Below, piece after piece: positions 5,485 through 6,788 of a stretch of DNA of 6,788 nt. The notes below the pieces were generated by a model. The model was not told the DNA's origin. It searched no databases and saw nothing but the letters and a program-made list of their open reading frames with translations. Where the stretch lies: assembly GCA_022722495.1 (NCBI GenBank), contig JAIJLI010000113.1, forward strand, positions 1 to 6,788. The letters are read 5' to 3'. A program made the translations under genes and the position numbers. Position 1 is the stretch's first letter; the number at the start of each line of letters is the position of its first letter. This stretch comes from Dialister sp. GTDB lineage: Bacteria; Bacillota; Negativicutes; Veillonellales; Dialisteraceae.

Positions 5485-5517
5485 CATTTCGCATTTCTCA
5501 TTTCTAATTTCTCATTC
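5485..5517 (+). repeat. CATTTCT heptad array, four units plus a partial
   Basis: The units are CATTTCG (5485), CATTTCT (5492), CATTTCT (5499), AATTTCT (5506), then a partial CATTC (5513-5517). The stretch 5490-5503 reappears as an exact reverse complement at 1914-1927, in the end of the pseudouridine synthase gene. Confidence 0.9.
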
Positions 5518-5592
5518 AAACGAGGCTTTCCAGCGTAATCAAGGGACGACACGCCCCAAGGCTAACCCTGCACCATAAAAAGGAGACTTTCT

Positions 5593-6399
5593 ATGTCGAT
5601 TCGTATGATCGCCATCGATCTTGATGGCACGCTCTTGCATGATGATATGACGATTTCCGCCTATTCGCGTGAGGTGATCCAAAAGGCGATCCAAAAAGGC
5701 TATGAGATCGTCGTCGCCACCGGACGCATGTGGGATTCGGCGAGATCGAAGGTTTCGCTGCTCCGCTTGGGCAATGTCCCCGTCATTTGTTACACGGGTG
5801 CATGGATCATGTGGAGCGAGACGGGCGAGCCGATCCTGCAGGACGGGCTCTCGGCCGATCTGGCGAGCCGCGTGATGCTTGCCGCGAGGGAGAGGGGCTG
5901 GGAGGCGACGGCCTTCTGGGACAATCATATTTATATGGAGAAACCGAACGGCAGCGAGGCGAAGTACCAGAAGTATCGCACGCAGAAGCCGCAGTACCTG
6001 GGGGAGGCCTTATATCATCCGCCGATGACGGTGACGCGTGTGGTCTTTGCGGATCCTTCCGAGGAGGAGCGGGGCCGCATCCGTGCCTTTTTGGAGAGCC
6101 GTTTCGGAGAGGAGATCACCGTCGTCTATCCGGGGGATGATTTCGTCGATGTGCATAAAAAGGGCATCGATAAAGCATCGGCTCTCTCCTTTCTAGCCGA
6201 GAGAAGAGGCATCCGGCCGGGGGAGATCATGGCCTTCGGCAATACGGAAAATGATGTGCCGATGCTGCGCTACGCAGGTGTATCCTACGCCGTCGCCAAT
6301 GCGGACGGGGTCGCGAAAGAAGCGGCCGGTCACATCTGCGCTTCGAATGAAGAGGACGGCGTCGCGAAGGTCATAGAGGAGCTGGTGAACGGTCACTGA
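5593..6399 (+). CDS. Cof-type HAD-superfamily phosphatase (IIB cap)
   Basis: This is a 268-residue cytosolic hydrolase of the Cof/YidA group, members of which dephosphorylate sugar phosphates, pyridoxal phosphate or flavin precursors. Motif I is DLDGT with nucleophile Asp9 and Asp11, motif II lies in VATGR (Thr43), motif III is Lys194 in GIDKASAL, and motif IV is FGNTENDVPML with Asn220-Asp221. The C2B cap lies between about 80 and 185. Two departures from the common pattern are visible: YTGA (67-70) where NGA is usual, and GNxxND with Asn217 where GDxxND is usual. The ATG at 5593 has AAAAGGAG (5577-5584) 8 nt upstream. It is monocistronic in this window and divergent from the EamA gene. The substrate cannot be inferred. 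Confidence 0.93.
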   Translation: MSIRMIAIDLDGTLLHDDMTISAYSREVIQKAIQKGYEIVVATGRMWDSARSKVSLLRLGNVPVICYTGAWIMWSETGEPILQDGLSADLASRVMLAARERGWEATAFWDNHIYMEKPNGSEAKYQKYRTQKPQYLGEALYHPPMTVTRVVFADPSEEERGRIRAFLESRFGEEITVVYPGDDFVDVHKKGIDKASALSFLAERRGIRPGEIMAFGNTENDVPMLRYAGVSYAVANADGVAKEAAGHICASNEEDGVAKVIEELVNGH

Positions 6400-6585
6400 G
6401 AGAGGCGGGTATCGGGCAGCAGACCTTCCGGAAGGGTCATTTGGAGAAAACGAAAATATCATATCATCCTTTGCGGGAAAGCCTTCATCTAGCAGCCACT
6501 CAATCCAAAAGGCGATGTGAAATAACGATCATCTCATTTTCGTGCTCAATCTGCCGCGGAGGACTTGCAGCTCTCATGGTAGTGA

Positions 6586-6612
6586 CTGGGAAACCTTATC
6601 CCAGCTGTTTTT
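6586..6612 (+). terminator. Possible intrinsic terminator for the HAD gene
   Basis: CTGGGA (6586-6591) pairs with TCCCAG (6599-6604) around a 7-nt loop, and TTTTT follows at 6608-6612 after three bases. An outer pair, GTGACT (6582-6587) and AGTCAC (6621-6626), offers an alternative fold. It lies about 190 bp after the HAD stop, so the transcript would have a long tail. Confidence 0.45.
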
Positions 6613-6633
6613 CATGCCATAGTCACCCTGTCC

Positions 6634-6667
6634 GCCCCTACGGGGCACCTTCCCCAAGAGGGGAAGG
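6634..6667. repeat. Two adjacent GC-rich hairpins
   Basis: GCCCC-TAC-GGGGC (6634-6646) is a 5-bp stem with a 3-nt loop. One base later, CCTTCCCC-AAGA-GGGGAAGG (6648-6667) is a perfect 8-bp stem with a 4-nt loop. Similar tandem hairpins are, from memory, common between genes in gut Firmicutes; I cannot confirm a named family. Confidence 0.75.
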
Positions 6668-6668
6668 C

Positions 6669-6681
6669 TGCGATACGAGAA
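6669..6681 (+). repeat. 13-bp word TGCGATACGAGAA, second copy
   Basis: This is identical to 5419-5431. Here the hairpin begins 18 bp later (6700) and the heptad array 9 bp after the hairpin, paralleling copy B. Confidence 0.75.
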
Positions 6682-6692
6682 TACCATCTTCT

Positions 6693-6714
6693 AAAAAAAG
6701 GCGGCGAAGCCGCC
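6693..6714 (-). terminator. Minus-strand terminator-like hairpin (copy D hairpin)
   Basis: GGCGGC-GAA-GCCGCC (6700-6714) is a perfect 6-bp GC stem. On the minus strand it is followed directly by seven T (complement of A at 6693-6699), the form of an intrinsic terminator. No minus-strand gene ending here is seen, so it may serve a gene beyond the window or be a module of the repeat. Confidence 0.6.
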
Positions 6715-6723
6715 ACGAGAGCC

Positions 6724-6751
6724 CTGAACCTTGAACCCTGAACCCTGAACC
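6724..6751 (+). repeat. TGAACC heptad array, four units
   Basis: The units are CTGAACC (6724), TTGAACC (6731), CTGAACC (6738) and CTGAACC (6745), exactly 7 bp apart. The core GAACC is shared with the 9-bp array at 4218-4249 (minus strand). Confidence 0.92.
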
Positions 6752-6770
6752 AAATGAAAGCAAAGTAAAA

Positions 6771-6788
6771 AGGGGCTGTGAAGAAATG
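6771..6788 (+). other. Possible ribosome site and start codon of a gene beyond the right edge
   Basis: AGGGG (6771-6775) is followed after 10 nt by ATG as the last three bases of the window. The A-rich context fits a translation start, but no codon after it is visible, so this is only a pointer. Confidence 0.3.

Larger units (their letters stand above)
5240..5592. other. 353-bp divergent intergenic region filled with repeats
   Basis: From left to right this region holds the EamA ribosome site and promoter with a 16-bp AT palindrome (5261-5276), a GTGACT heptad array (5365-5392), the word GCTAGGGATTAGG (5404-5416), the 13-mer TGCGATACGAGAA (5419-5431), hairpin copy B (5453-5479), a CATTTCT heptad array (5485-5517), and the HAD leader with AAAAGGAG (5577-5584). 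No convincing ORF or RNA gene is seen. I could not place a promoter for the HAD gene. Confidence 0.7.
6400..6788. other. 389-bp right-end region without a convincing gene
   Basis: This region holds a tight palindrome CCTTCCGGAAGG (6424-6435) just after the HAD stop, a likely + strand terminator (6586-6612), tandem hairpins (6634-6667), the shared 13-mer (6669-6681), a minus-strand terminator-like hairpin (6693-6714), a TGAACC heptad array (6724-6751) and a possible start codon at the edge. A 97-codon open frame (6441-6734) runs through these repeats and looks spurious. Positions 6440-6575 show nothing I can name. Confidence 0.6.

Noticed and set aside
5365..5517. CRISPR-like array
   Set aside because: The repeats are 6-7 bp with no spacers of useful length, and no cas gene is present.
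6441..6734. 97-codon open frame on the + strand
   Set aside because: It runs through hairpins and repeats, its composition is Ser/Arg/Pro-rich without domain features, and no proper ribosome site precedes it.
6724..6751. Telomere-like or origin-type repeat array
   Set aside because: There are only four units, no DnaA boxes or partition genes nearby, and similar arrays recur at other gene borders.

Overview
The window looks like chromosomal DNA from an anaerobic Firmicute, possibly the Negativicutes (Dialister/Megasphaera-like). Grounds: AGGAG-type ribosome sites, Firmicutes-style 3H regulator and S4-type pseudouridine synthase, base composition slightly above half GC by eye, and many short hairpin-type intergenic repeats. 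The genus is a guess. No phage, CRISPR, rRNA or tRNA gene is visible.

Layout: positions 1-232 form a leader with a promoter. A NiaR-type (3H domain) NAD-synthesis repressor follows at 233-742, with a likely terminator. An RluA-family 23S rRNA pseudouridine synthase with its own promoter lies at 946-1950. An AEC-family permease, apparently started from a rare ATT codon, lies at 2066-3016. A very strong bidirectional terminator (3069-3112) separates these rightward genes from two leftward ones: a D-2-hydroxyacid dehydrogenase (3206-4150) and, upstream of it, a DMT/EamA transporter (4355-5239). After a 353-bp repeat-filled gap, a rightward Cof-type HAD phosphatase lies at 5593-6399. The last 389 bp carry no convincing gene but are dense in repeats and hairpins.

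The genes are ordinary housekeeping and accessory functions and do not form one pathway. An AEC permease and a 2-hydroxyacid dehydrogenase placed tail to tail could both handle organic acids, but that is only a suggestion.

The unusual part is between the genes. A modular repeat recurs: a GC-rich hairpin followed by a tandem array of four 7-bp (once 9-bp) units. The unit sequence differs from copy to copy (CATTTCT, TGAACC, GAACCNNNN), and two copies share the 13-bp word TGCGATACGAGAA at a similar distance upstream of the hairpin. The same vocabulary runs into the 3' ends of the pseudouridine synthase, the permease and the EamA gene, where it supplies the last codons or the stop codon.
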